64,000 nt of DNA from Polytrichum commune. Taxonomy: Eukaryota; Streptophyta; Polytrichopsida; Polytrichales; Polytrichaceae. Every line of letters begins with the position of its first letter. Position 1 is the first letter of the stretch. A program made the position numbers and the translations under genes. The DNA lies in the NCBI GenBank assembly GCA_950295325.1, contig OX485808.1, positions 34,926,527 through 34,990,526 on the forward strand, written 5' to 3'. The notes below the pieces were generated by a model, which saw only the letters and a list, made by a program, of their open reading frames with translations, was not told the origin of the DNA and ran no database searches. Shown piece after piece: positions 47,978 through 60,091 of this stretch.

Positions 47978-48844
47978 ATGGAGTTCAGGAGTGAGAAGAC
48001 TAAAGATGGGGTTGACATCATTCCCCGTGAGCTTGCAAAGTTGAAGGATATTGTGGACGACAGGAGCATCGATGATGAAGAAAAGGCTCAACAGAGGAAG
48101 GCAGACATGATAACTCAATATAGAACCGAGATGATGGTTGATAGCTTGCGGCGCACTATCTATCTCGCCATCAGGAATGGTGGTTCCGTCAATGAGACAG
48201 GACGTAAACTTCACGAGATGATCACATTAGAGCATGGCCGAAAAATAGAGGTTTGTAAAATTCTTGTGGAGTGTTGCAGTCGGGAGAGAACGTACCAGAG
48301 ATACTATAGTCTTGTTGCTCAAAGATTATGCAGCATGCGTACAGGTTACAAAAAGAGCTTTGTCGATTGTTTCAGAGAGCAATATGTAATGGCCCCTCCG
48401 ATGCAGACCACTAAGCTCCGAAATGTAGCAAAGTTCTTTGTTCATTTGTTGGGTGCAGATGCCCTTCCATGGCATACATTATCCTACCTCTGGCTCACGG
48501 AGGACACCACCCCGTCGCTACTCGTTTTCATGCGGGTCTTGTTCCAAGAGCTTGCAGAGCACTTAGGGCTGTCGGAGCTCAAAGTCCGCCTCGCAGAACC
48601 ATCATTACAAGATTCCCTTGCTGGAATCCTTCCAAAAGACAAACCCAAAAACACACAATTTGCTATCACTTTCTTTACTGCCATTGGTTTGGGTGATTTA
48701 ACAGATAGTTTGCATGACTACGTTAACAGCATACCCGACATCATCAAGAACCACAGCCAACCTCCGGCTACTCGCAAACGACTGGCTAGTCACAGGGTGT
48801 TCCGAGTGCCAAGACAGTGCTGCAAATACCCTCTGCATCATTGA
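47978..48844 (+). CDS. CWC22-like splicing factor fragment (MA3 half), intronless
   Basis: A 288-residue frame clearly related to the second half of CWC22, the spliceosomal protein that loads eIF4A3 during exon-junction-complex assembly. Recognisable stretches are VDSLRRTIYLAI, VECCSRERTYQRYY, KLRNVAKFFVHLLGADALPW, VLFQELAEHLGL, FPKD-like LPKDKPKNTQFAITFFTAIGLG. The N-terminal MIF4G domain that contacts eIF4A3 in full CWC22 is absent, as is the SR-type tail. The ATG at 47978 is the first in the frame; a short charged leader precedes the conserved part. Loss of all introns suggests a retrocopy. The frame is intact over the whole conserved region, so it may be expressed; the C-terminal 30 residues look frameshifted from an ancestral basic tail. 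Confidence 0.75.
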   Translation: MEFRSEKTKDGVDIIPRELAKLKDIVDDRSIDDEEKAQQRKADMITQYRTEMMVDSLRRTIYLAIRNGGSVNETGRKLHEMITLEHGRKIEVCKILVECCSRERTYQRYYSLVAQRLCSMRTGYKKSFVDCFREQYVMAPPMQTTKLRNVAKFFVHLLGADALPWHTLSYLWLTEDTTPSLLVFMRVLFQELAEHLGLSELKVRLAEPSLQDSLAGILPKDKPKNTQFAITFFTAIGLGDLTDSLHDYVNSIPDIIKNHSQPPATRKRLASHRVFRVPRQCCKYPLHH

Positions 48845-49465
48845 AGATTGTACTCACGAGGACAGGAACAAATGTACCAAGAGGCCCAACACAGGGAAAG
48901 CTGTGAAACAGAAGTACCACAGTAGAATGCATTCTGAGTAGTGCATTTTCTGCAAATAGGCTCTGAAATTGACATATTCTATTGTAAAGTAGCCATTAGA
49001 AAAAAGGTCCGGATATTCAATCACGTTACCAGTGTGCACCAGAACTTGCAAAGTAGAGGAGATGTCACAATTATTGTCCTTGCACTGAATACAAGAGAAA
49101 TATTGTCATCAGTGTATCAAATGTCACTATGATTAAAAATTTGAGACATACACCACGTGTTGAATGTACAATCATTAGCAACCTACTAAACAGTGTCATT
49201 CCCAGTGGTTGGTATAGTCAGACTTGCTCCACCTGTGAAGATTTTAGAATACTATTGTTGCAATTCTAAGATGCAAAGGTCCCCCTCATGTACATACAAG
49301 CGGGGTTTCATGTATTGAATTCTTTACAACACAATGAAGGTCAGTTGAACCACTTCAACTAATCAGAAAATCCAAACTTTTCTCTTCATCAGTGCTTTCC
49401 TAACACATCACTGGTAACCAGCAGAATAAAGCTTTGAAGTTCAAGTGCAGCCCTAAAATAACTAC
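48845..49465. other. Intergenic region between convergent genes
   Basis: About 620 bases between the CWC22-like frame (plus) and the YIPF gene (minus), so it should hold both 3' ends. The first 90 bases continue coding-like in another frame (HEDRNKCTKRPNTGKAVKQK), consistent with a frameshifted former C-terminus of the CWC22 copy. Nothing else is recognisable. Confidence 0.5.
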
Positions 49466-52400
49466 CTAAAAGTGCACTAGAGTATCATGATAAAAATATG
49501 TGAAGAAATATAGCTTGAGCACAAGTGCCAATCCCAGCTGCAAAACTGCTGAGCCTGTGACTATAAGAAACCACCGTTCACTTGCTGTCTTGATATGGGA
49601 CCGGATGTTGATAGCTAGAAAGGCAGCTGACAGGAGACCAGCTATTCCCACAACCACCCATCTCATGATATCCCATGGTACAACAGAAAGGAACTGGAAC
49701 ACACAAGAGAAACTGTCAAGAAAAATTTATTTGCTTAGCAGAAACATCTGATAAAAGTGAAAGTCTGACTTAATCTATGTAACACCAGATTTTGAGATTT
49801 ATGAACTACATAGAAGCATCAAATATTCATTATCATGGGTAAAAGGTGGACTGACGAGCTTACCGAGGCCGGGATGAAGACAAAGAGTGAATAGCCATAC
49901 AGGCACCAAAGCTGTACAAGGCCGGAGACAACACCCAAGTACTTGAGAAGGAAGTAGAGACCCAAGGGTATCACTCCAACATAACCATAGAATATGAAGG
50001 CTGCCCATGACACCTTGTTGACATCATAGTGCCAGGAATCTTTGCCACTTTCACTTTTGTGAGATGAAAGGTATGCTGCAAAGTTTCCTAATGCTGCTGT
50101 TACAAATACCAATGTTGAGCAGATCCAGAATGGTCCATACCTACATGTTGTCAACAACAGTTGTACTCAGTAGATGATTACCACAACCAGGTTTTCAGAT
50201 TGTAAAAACACCCTAGTAAATCTACAAATACATAATAGCCTTCAAATTCTAGAGAAATGCATTGGAAAATGATGATAGAAATGAGGTTGAAGCTAGTGTA
50301 CATGTCAGGGTTATGGCTGGTTTTCTCCACAAAATCACCCTTCAATGGGAAAAGCGAGTCCCGTATGCGATCGAGCACATCATTTGTGTCCACATTGAAA
50401 AAGGGTCTGTAAGCCACAACACTGAAGTAACTCTGCCATCCTGATGGTACAGATGAACCACTTCCTCCTGCTTGACTTCCATGGCCTGGATTCGAGAATG
50501 AATCTGCTTCCATAGATGACCAGATCAAATACATCAGACTTCAGTCATACTAATCTCAAAAGTTGGCCCAGAAACCACAGCCATCAGTTCACCAGAAAAA
50601 TAAAAACCTGTAAGCAGAAAACAGACCCATGGTTGATGAATATAATCCATCCATCAATTTAATCACTGGCCGGACTCTAAAAATATGGCTGACATACAAT
50701 ATCTATACTAATTCAAAGACATAGATCAAGCATGGAACAAAGTTGAGACCAAAACAAGAAATAGGAGAGTGCTCCAAACCTTCCAATCCTGATTTACAGT
50801 ACAGCAGACATATTTGCAAGAACATTCACTACCTGTGACAATTGTCTAATATCTTCACCATACTATTTGTATACAGGTAATTCTAGTCAACAAGTACAAA
50901 ACGTCAGGTATATAAACGCACTAGAACTTATGTATAGAATGTCTTGTGACATTCTGCTTACAAATGAGACTCGGCTGTATTTGCAGACCACACTTAAGGA
51001 AAGATGCAAATTAAAAGCTAATTTGCACCCTATCAAAGCTGCAGCACTCTTGTGGCACTGCTAATTTGCGCGCTGCATGTTGCTAATAATTAGCTGGATA
51101 AAGACTTGGAGATTAAGAGATAGGTCTTAATGGTTGAGGCACTCGTAATGGAATGCTAGGGAATTCTGTTCAGGGAAGTAGGGTCGCGTGCCTAAGATGA
51201 GACATAGAGATGAGATTCTCCTACAAGAAGATTTGTAGCAGATATCATCAGATTTGGAATGACATTCCATGTTCATTTATTTATTATAGAAGAACATTAA
51301 ATTTATTTTCCGGTGGAAGAGCCATGCAAACTGTCAAAACTAAGTGCCAGAAAGAGTTGAAAATACTACATACCATCAGCATCGCGAGGAGGCTGAAATG
51401 ATCCAGCGACCTTCCCTCGACTCTCATTTGGGGGGAAGGTTTGTAGGTTTGATTCTACACAAATAGCAAACAAAGCGTCTCAGTCAGAAAATGTCTTCTG
51501 CCATGAGATAAGCAATTTTTGCAGTCCTTTACTTTTGAGGAAGATATAATGAGTCAGAACTATCCTCACCTTGAAACTGCAATACTTGATCCGTGCTTGC
51601 AGCCACCTGAAAAACAAGCGCACAAATACATGTCGTGAAAATGTTGACCTAGTTCACATCTGTGTCAATAATTTTCAACAATCTTACTCTGCATACCCTA
51701 ACAAAGTGTACCCTATCTGATTATAGAAAGATCATCGAATTGTATGGAACCCTGAGTGACCTCTGCAAGATAAGGTCTTGCCACCAATCTTCACCCTCGC
51801 ATGCGTGCGATATCCGGAAAAACTATTATAGAAAAAGAACCAAGACATCATTCGTATCGGAGCTCACGAACTTCAAAGTCTTCAAACCGAGTCGAGAGAG
51901 GAATATGCCATGAAGAGTGACATGTCGGAAGGAAAAAAAACAGTCACTATCGCACATCAACCCTAGTGTAAAACCTCGCAGTCATCCGACCATCTGGCAA
52001 GTGACCATAGCCCAACAAGCTAGCAGTCTCTCGCTAGCGTCTAATCGGATTTGCGATATCCAGATGATTTTGTTACAGAAATATAAAAATGAAAAGGGAT
52101 CAAGAAACCACATGTATCGCAGTTCACGAACTTAAAAGTCTTCAAAGTGAGTGGAGGGAGGAAAATGCTATGAAGACTGACAGGAAATAACGAAACAGTC
52201 ACCATTGCACTTCAACCCTAGTGCAGAACCTCGCAGCCATCCAAATGATCCCTGCAACTGACCCTAGTCCAACCAGCTTGCAGTCTCTTGCGTGCGTCTA
52301 ATCGAAGCAAGTAAACGCAATCCCTTCAAGAAATCTCATCGAGGACTCTCCTTCCAAAAGGACGGAGACAAGCCAGCGAATGCTACCTCTCAAGAACTAA

Positions 52401-52482
52401 CTTAGCAGATTGTACAAAATGCACGTACCGGCACAGATCCAGACACAGTCTCAGAACCGAGGCTGTGGTAGCCGTTCGACAT
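49466..52482 (-). CDS. YIPF1/YIPF2-like Golgi membrane protein, six exons
   Basis: Predicted 292-residue Yip1-domain protein. Exons (minus strand): 52482-52429, 51606-51570, 51454-51374, 50503-50302, 50140-49864, 49693-49466; all phases close, with GT-AG introns. The N-terminus is cytosolic and polar, including NLQTFPPNESRGKVAGSF and PPRDAD, typical of plant YIPF1/2-type proteins. The core has SYFSVVAYRPFFNVDTNDVL and the conserved YGPFWICSTLVFVTAALGN, followed by four more hydrophobic segments to the C-terminus (five in total, as usual for Yip1 proteins). Such proteins bind Rab GTPases and act in ER-Golgi traffic. Length and exon layout are normal for the family. The 5' leader probably extends upstream of 52482. 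Confidence 0.92.
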
Positions 52483-54813
52483 TGTGCCCGCTAATTCTCT
52501 TCACATTCAACACAGAACGTAAGGGACCTCGCTTCGCAGCCACGCAACAAGAAACCTAAACAAGTAGTCCAAGAGTTCGTCCGACTGCCTGCCAGGATCG
52601 TCCAGATCGGACACCGCCAGACCCCCGGCCTTCCTTCCGCACTGCTTCCTTCCGGACTACTTCCTTCCTAATCGGCTCGATGATCGTGTTGTGTTGTGTT
52701 GTGGTGTGATTTGGTTCCGAGAGACGATGAGCGTGGCGACGATGCGGATGAAAGACTTCAGTGGAGCGCCATAGCCAAAGCCAAACCCATAGCCATAGCC
52801 GCTGTGCCTACTAATTAGTTCGGGACGCACAAAATGCATTATTTTCCCAGGCTGCCCATTCCTTCGTCATTGCGGATGGTCATCCTCGAGGATGATATTC
52901 ATCCATCTGAACATGGCGTGCATGCTCCTTTATATAACTGATGGCCGCTCCATCCAAGAGCGTAAGGGGCCAAGGGCTATTAAGTTAGAACGATTCCTTC
53001 TTATTTTTAAGAGAGCCGGAATGGCAACAATCATTGCAGTGATGAAGCTATATGTGGATGATAGTACATGCTTCATCCAACCACGGACACAATCATCCAA
53101 GTTTTGATGATTTCATCCACTCCTGTAATTTTTTGAGATGTTTCTAGCAATATCATCCACATAAACAACATAAATATTTGGTTTTATTTTTAGATTTTGC
53201 AATATCGCCCAAAATAACAAGGCCAATCAAAACTCATAACGATGTGCCATCCATGGAGGGATGATATCATCCATTCTATTCGGATTATATCCATGAAGTC
53301 ATGTGTTATGACTATATTACCAGCTTAAGTACATGGGTGCAAAACCATGGGAGCATGCAAAGTCATCCACTCTAGTGCAATCGATAGAAACTCCGGTCCC
53401 TTTCAGGGGCTGGCGTGAATAGAGTGTCCGTTCGTAATGCCAACAACCCAATGTCCACAGGACATGGGGAAGCTGGGACAATACTACTCTCCTCTTTCGA
53501 GGATGGACACTATAGTAACCGAGAAACAAATAACATGGGCCAATCATGGCCCACAGGGGTGCATGCCTTTTAAGTATAATTAGTGTCATTGTAATGAGAG
53601 TGAACACCAAGTCATGATTCCTCGGTTGGTTGTGGGAGGATGTTTGAGTTAAGACGTTCTCACTCTAGTGCATAACTTATGTGCTTGAATGAATGAATGC
53701 ACAAAGTAGGCCTTGGGGGGGGGGGGGGGACGAACTTCTAGTAAACAAGGGCCATAACCCAAGGGCAAGGCATGAGATTTAGGGAAAGCTCAACCCACGG
53801 GGTATTGCAATAGCATAGCTAGGTGGATACCGCCAACAAGGGAATGCATTACCACATGTTGTAAGGTGAAGGCATGTAGTATCATCGGTTCTCATTACTA
53901 TAAGTTTCCTCTCTTTTTCCCTCATACATTTATTTGAAGAATTTCAAAACCAAAATATTGGGGGAAAGGCATGGAGGTGTGCAATGAGGGATGTGGAGAG
54001 TGGGGATGTTGGTGTGTATATATGTGTCCAGGTTGCATCGTGTGGTTGTGAGGTGGACATTTGGGGAGATGTAGGGGTTTTTCAATGTATCACATGTCTC
54101 TACTTTTGTGATGGTAGGGAGTATTTGCAATGTATATTTTTTGGGGTCTCCTGGTTTGTGTTGGAGGATGTATATATGTGTGGCGTGTGTGCAAATATTT
54201 TGTAAGAAGGAGTTTCATTATGTGTAGGATCACAATCTTCATGATCCAACACAAAATTAAAAAACCATAAAACACCTAAAGAATATGTCAACCTTTGATG
54301 TGTTATAAATTATTGTGTAAAAGTAACCACGTAGAACTAATCCCAAGTAGGATGGTAATGAAATAGCATTCAGTTGATCACTTACAACTGAAATGAGTTT
54401 CAAGGGCTCCCACCATTTAATTTCATGGTCAAGGCCCTTGGCCATAGTGTAAAGTAGCCCTAACTCAAGTGTTAAGAGGAATCTAATAAGTTTCGATAGT
54501 TTCAATAATATGACAACGGATAAATTCATTCATCGCATCGGAGTGTCCAAATCTGCTAACTTAAGGAAGTTCGGTCTCAAATGAAAAGCGAAAACGCGAC
54601 GAGAGAGAGTCTTCGTAACTTCGCTTGACGATGGAGACGATTGTCATCGCAAGAGCACGAGCAGCCAAGCCAAGTGAAGCTTGTCTTCATCCAACCCAAC
54701 CAACTTTACAAATTTTGAAGCCAGCTCTCCTCCGCGAATCGCATTAAGTCTTTCTCTTCTCCAAGGTTCTCCATCAATGCATTAGCTTGATTCCTTAGTA
54801 ATCTACCTTCAGG
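52483..54813. other. Divergent intergenic region between YIPF and pfkB genes
   Basis: About 2.3 kb containing both promoters. On the minus strand a TATATAAAGG motif occurs near 52930, about 450 bases upstream of the YIPF start, as a possible but unproven core promoter. A run of 15 G lies at about 53715-53729. At 54440 a GTGTAAAGTAGCCCTAA motif resembles MITE ends elsewhere in the window. No gene is supportable. Confidence 0.5.
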
Positions 54814-57800
54814 ATGGAAGCGCTCTCGCTTCTCCCTCCCTCACTTGTATTTTCTGCTCGCCATGGCAGGTTCCGTGGCTCATCCGCCATCCCCAAGCGC
54901 GGAGGACCTACTCTCCCACCCAAGTACCATCATCACCACTTCTTTCTGCACCTTTCAGCCCCGTCTCAGCTGCTGCAATCGCCTGTTGAATTTGTCAGGT
55001 ACTTCATCTAATTTTGGTTCAATTTGATTCAAGTCGTCACGCAGGTGATGTAGGAGCTTAATTTTATGGGGAATGTGTGTGTTAAATTTGCCAGGTACTT
55101 CATCTAATTTTGGTTCAATTTGATTAAAGTCGTCACGCAGGTGATGTAGAAGCTTAATTTTTATGGGGAATGTGTGTGCTGGTTTTGATTGTTGCAATGA
55201 GATAGAGAGGAAATTGGATACAGTAGCTTAATTTCTTTGCGAGCTATGAGGGGAGGAGATTCTAGGCGGTTTTTGTTGTGGTGGTGTTCCGACGTATGTG
55301 GAATCGAAGAATTTGTGATGCTTGATGATTTTCACAATGTGTGAAGCAGGAGGCCCGTCGGATCGAGAATGATGAGCTCTATAGTGGAGGCAACCGTGGC
55401 CGAGGAGACGAGAAATGCAGGGAATCCCTCTTTACTTGAGAAACGTGTGCTGGTCAGTATGCACATCCACTATTACTTCAACCTCGCAGATTGATGTGAT
55501 CCATTCACCGTAATGCGTCGCTTCTAATTGTCTTCAGCAACTGATGTCAAAGGGCAAAAGAAAATCTTGCATACCTCTGTTTCTCGCTGTCCCGGAAACA
55601 TTGCAGATGTGAGGTGCCCTATAGGGTTGGTGTGATGTCATGCAGACTACGTCTTAAAAGATGTTGAGAACAGTGAAGTTGATGTCCTGATGGTTAAGAT
55701 AAGAACAAGGCAATGTGAACTCTGTCGATGGGAATTCTAGTAACATACATGAGTCTGATTGTAGGAGTCACGAAAAGAATGTGCAGCACATATCAAGCAA
55801 CAAACTCTTATATTTGGTCACCAATGATCACTTCCCTTCCCAACACTACAGTGGTAGCTTATGTTAATGATTGAAGCTGCTTTATTACGTGTTGTTTGCA
55901 GGTAGGATGCGGGGGTGCTGCACTTGATTTCTTGGCCAGTGTAGAGTCCTTCCCAAAACCTGACGACAAAATTCGCACTACTGAGTTGCAAGTAAGTCGA
56001 GCAGTTTCTAATGTGGTTGCTTCAAATCGTAGCTTCTCACCCAATTCTCTGCGCCAACACCCTCTCCCTTTTAGTCCCTTTTAGGAGTGCTCTGAAATTG
56101 ATACTGGGAAAGATAATTCTTGATCGAGAAAGATAAATATTTGTTCAGAGAGGTTTCTCAACTAATTTCCAGGAAAACTTTTGTTCTGTATTCCTGTATC
56201 TGCAGACAGGTTGAGATAAGGATTTGCTGTTTTCTTTACAGGTACAAGGTGGGGGCAATGTTGGGAATGCACTTACTGCTGCAGCACGTCTAGGGATAGA
56301 TTGTAGGATTTTCACAAAGGTAAATACAACTATCTGTGTCTTCAGTTGTTATTAAGAAAACAGTGTTTGCTTTTACAATTTTCTGAGTACCGCTCATTGG
56401 AGGTCACATATGTTGCAAACTCTGGAGATGTGCTGGACAGTCATTGAGTGCCATGACTTTGACATTTAATATGCATCATCTCTATAGGGAGAAAATGGAA
56501 GGAATGAAAGCTTACAACATTACAGGAGTGTTGTGTGGTAGCCTTCCAGGGGCATTAAATTGGCTCCAAGTCTTTATTATGTGACTAGACCAAAGAGACA
56601 ATAGATATGTTCACATACCTTCAGTACATCTGAAAGAAACCCATTTTAAGTTGTGAAAGAGCTGGTTTTTATTTGTGCAACACTTGCACGCTTGATCTGT
56701 TCAAAGACGAGGTGCGATTGAGAAGACTTCAAATAGAAGTTACCAAGCTTGTGGTAAGTTCTGCATATTGTATTGAGTATGTAGATAAGTGTAACATGAA
56801 GGAGGACTTATTTCACAAATCTCAACATTTAGTCATCTGTCTCCCTTAATCAGGAAGGTTTTGTGTTACAGGTTGCAAATGACGGACCAGGTGCACAAAT
56901 ACTGGCAGAGCTGCAAGGTGACGGAGTTGACACCTCGAATGTTGTGGTAAGACATGGTCCTGGAGCCACTTTGAGTAGTGTCTCATAAAAGAAGAAGAAC
57001 TATAGGATTTGATTCCTCACTGAGCTAACCGACAATCTCAAATCTCATTTGGAGAGGTAATCCAATTGCATATGTGCTTATTCTTTTTATGAAGGCTCTT
57101 GTACATGCTCAAAGCATGGAACTCTCCTACTCTTTATCATCTTTATGTGGCAGTGCAGGTCGCTGAAGGTGTATCTCCATTCACATATGTCATCGTTGAC
57201 ACAGAGCAGTACGTTGCACCCTGTATAGTAAAGCTCTAGTTTGGACAAGTCTAAAAGAGACATTTTAATCATATGCACAAAGAATTCTATTTCCTTATAT
57301 TAAGTCTGCAAATCCTTTTTTCCAATGGATAAAACCATGAAGAGAACTTGTGGGATCTGTATGAACGGCAATGTTGTTGGAATATATAAATAGGAGGACT
57401 CAGACAAGGTTGCTGCATTTCCAAGTTTGAAAGATCACCTGCGTGCTAAGATATCTCTGATGTATTCTGGAATAGACACTGACTGTTCAGCATGACATTG
57501 CAGACATACTCGGACATGCATTCACACTCCAGGATACCCAGGATTGGAACCTCACGAGTTAACTCCGGCCATTATCACTACGCTGCTGAAGGAGGCTGAT
57601 ATGGTGTACTTTGATGGGCGCCTTGTAGAAACTGCTCTACTACTGGCAGAAGAGGTGAGATGGATACATTTTACAGTGTCCCCAGTCAATGTTAGTGCAG
57701 AACTCTCATGTTTACTTTGCAGATTTTCTGGAGCTACGATTCTCATCACGTTTGAAATAAAAACGTGGTAGGGGATTACACCTTCTCTTGCAGGACACCC

Positions 57801-60091
57801 TAATCAATTCAATGGCTATTTAGCAAAACAAAAGATTCAATGTCTAGCCATTAATTTGCAGCTCCTCTAGTTCCAACACTAGAGGGTTTTAACCCTGAAT
57901 TCTTGTGCAGAACAACACCAACACTCAGCAAGTTTGATATTTGACTAGATTCAGGGTCTCTTAGACCTTATATCTGAATGAATTGTGTGTCACTTGCAAA
58001 TGTGCACTCGTTAATATGTGGAAAACTTGGTCTACTGATTCAATAAGAGATTAACCTTGGTAAAGTTTGGGACTGCAGGCGTCAAAGAGACAGTTGCCAA
58101 TTCTTGTAGATGCAGAGCGTCTAAGAGAGGGCCTAGATGAGATGCTGGGGTATGCAGACTATGTTGTAGCATCTGCCAAATTTCCCCAGGTTTATTCTAT
58201 CCCCGTATATAATTTGTTGAGTTTTTGGTCCAAATGTTCTGCCTAATATTCTACAGAAAGTTGACAATGGTTGAAGGGAAGTATATTTTTTACATCATTT
58301 GGCGGCCTTCGTTCCTAGGTAGGATAGTGGTTCACCTCCTTCTTTAGATGAGGGCACCCTGGACTTCAAACAATCTAGATTATTAGGTAATGAGCCCAAT
58401 TTGGGCCTCCTGCTTGCTATTCTACTAATTTCGTTGTGAATGTGCATCTGTGTCACTTGCATATATCCTGGAAAAATATGTCTGAAGACGATAATCACTG
58501 TCATGTGTGTAGATATGGACATCAGCACCAACACTGGGGGAGGCACTACTTACAATGTTATTGCGACTTCCACGTGCTAAGTTTGTCATTGTGACACTTG
58601 GTGCAGATGGGTGCATTATGCTGGAAAGGCACATTTCAGGTAGGAAAGCTCTTGCCACGACCTACATAGGCTTCTTCAAATGAGTTGTTGTTAAATCACT
58701 TTGTCTTCAAGTCATGTATGTGGCAATACACATGTTCATTTTACAAAAGAGCTTCTTCGAAGTATGTTTGACGCAGCTGCCTGTTGGGAATGCCCCTACG
58801 TAATTGAAAATAAGAAAGGGTTTTAAAGAAGTAATGTGGGGCATACTAATCTTCAATCTCGTACATTTTGTAGCTTTCAAGTTCAGAAATTTTCAAATGA
58901 ACCTCTATGGGTTGATTCACAAATATCTCTGTATAGTTCTATATCCATGTATATCTGATGTTATGTAAAATTCGTAATTGCTGCAACTTGTTGATATGAA
59001 GTGAGTTTTGACTTGAAACCAGAATCCACTGAAGGTGAATTACTTGACGTGAATCTCCTTGTGGATTCATTGTCAAAACAAGGAGAAAAACTTCGCCATC
59101 TGCCTCCATCTGTTGTTTCTACTAAGGTTAGACATCTTTCATAAACCACGGAATGACTGTGAGGCTTGATAAAGATTGCTCACTCTCTACAGTAGCCACA
59201 CCAGACCTTTTTGCGTAAGACGATTGGCTTGGTTGGAGCTTTTTGCAGGTGGGGTGGTTGGGTGCTGCTGGCAAGAAAGAGATATGGGGAAGGTTTCTGC
59301 TTGGAACAGCAGAAAAAATTCCTGCTTCAGAGCTAGTAGATACCACAGGAGCTGGTGATGGATTTATAGGTGGCATCATGTATGGTATGGAAGTCTTTTC
59401 AAACTCTTTATGTTTTTTAGCTCACTTTAGGATGTGGAATAAATGCAGAGCTTGAATTATATCAATGCAGTCATTGCACCTACTGTGTCACAACTAGTAT
59501 TTAGATTGTTATTTAGTTGGGTCATGGTTCTACATGGGAATCAGTATGCATAGCCTTTGGAAAGTCCAGTATGAAGGCTTCACTGCATCTCATATATGAC
59601 CTTGTTCAAACTTTCATGATTGTCTTCTTTCCGCGGTGCAGCTCTTTTACATGGCCTGACTCGTGAGAACATGCTCAAGCTTGGGACGGTGGTGGTAAGC
59701 TGTAGAACTAGACTCTAGTTATTATTTCAAATGTACATCTACGTGTAGATAGCATTTTTTTAGTTTACTGTCATTGCTTTTGCTATGTCTTGGTGAGAGT
59801 TTCAGCTACAAACTGTAGTCTTCAACTCATGAGCTAGTTCAAGACCAGTGATGTAAGAGTCCAGTATCAAGATACAACAATTATATATGACTCGAAGCCT
59901 TGTGGTAACTATGGAAAAGGTTAATTAGGCTCCCCAAAAGGGAAACTACTGGCTGAGGGAGCAGTTCTAGAGTGAATTAAGAGTACCGTGCATCTGTTCC
60001 TTGTGTGCAGGCTGCTGGGAGTTGTCGTGCTCTTGGAGCCCGCTCTGGACTTCCTAAACGAACAAATGCAATGGTTGCCGCCCTTCTGTAG
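54814..60091 (+). CDS. pfkB carbohydrate/nucleoside kinase, thirteen exons, organelle-type leader
   Basis: Predicted 447-residue ribokinase-like protein. Exons: 54814-54998, 55350-55452, 55902-55991, 56242-56319, 56872-56946, 57159-57208, 57504-57654, 58079-58189, 58513-58639, 59023-59126, 59249-59384, 59642-59694, 60011-60091; every phase closes. Residues 1-62 are Ser/Pro/Arg/His-rich with few acidic residues, consistent with a plastid (or mitochondrial) transit peptide; internal Met start codons at about residue 70 could give a shorter form. The core begins VGCGGAALDFLASV; pfkB signature 1 is GGGNVGNALTAAARLG, and signature 2 is DTTGAGDGFIGG with catalytic Asp395. TFVILD-type strands and CIHTPGYPG match the plant pfkB group to which pseudouridine kinase-like proteins belong. 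The exact substrate cannot be read from sequence. The gene looks complete and functional. Confidence 0.93.
54989..55181 (+). repeat. Tandem duplication spanning the first splice donor
   Basis: Two copies with a 96-base period (54989-55084 and 55085-55181), identical but for a few bases, from AATTTGTCAGGTACTTC. Both contain a potential donor CAG|GTACTT, at 54999 and 55095. Splicing at the first keeps the pfkB frame. Splicing at the second adds exactly 96 bases, but the codon run meets a TAA within the added sequence. Confidence 0.9.
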
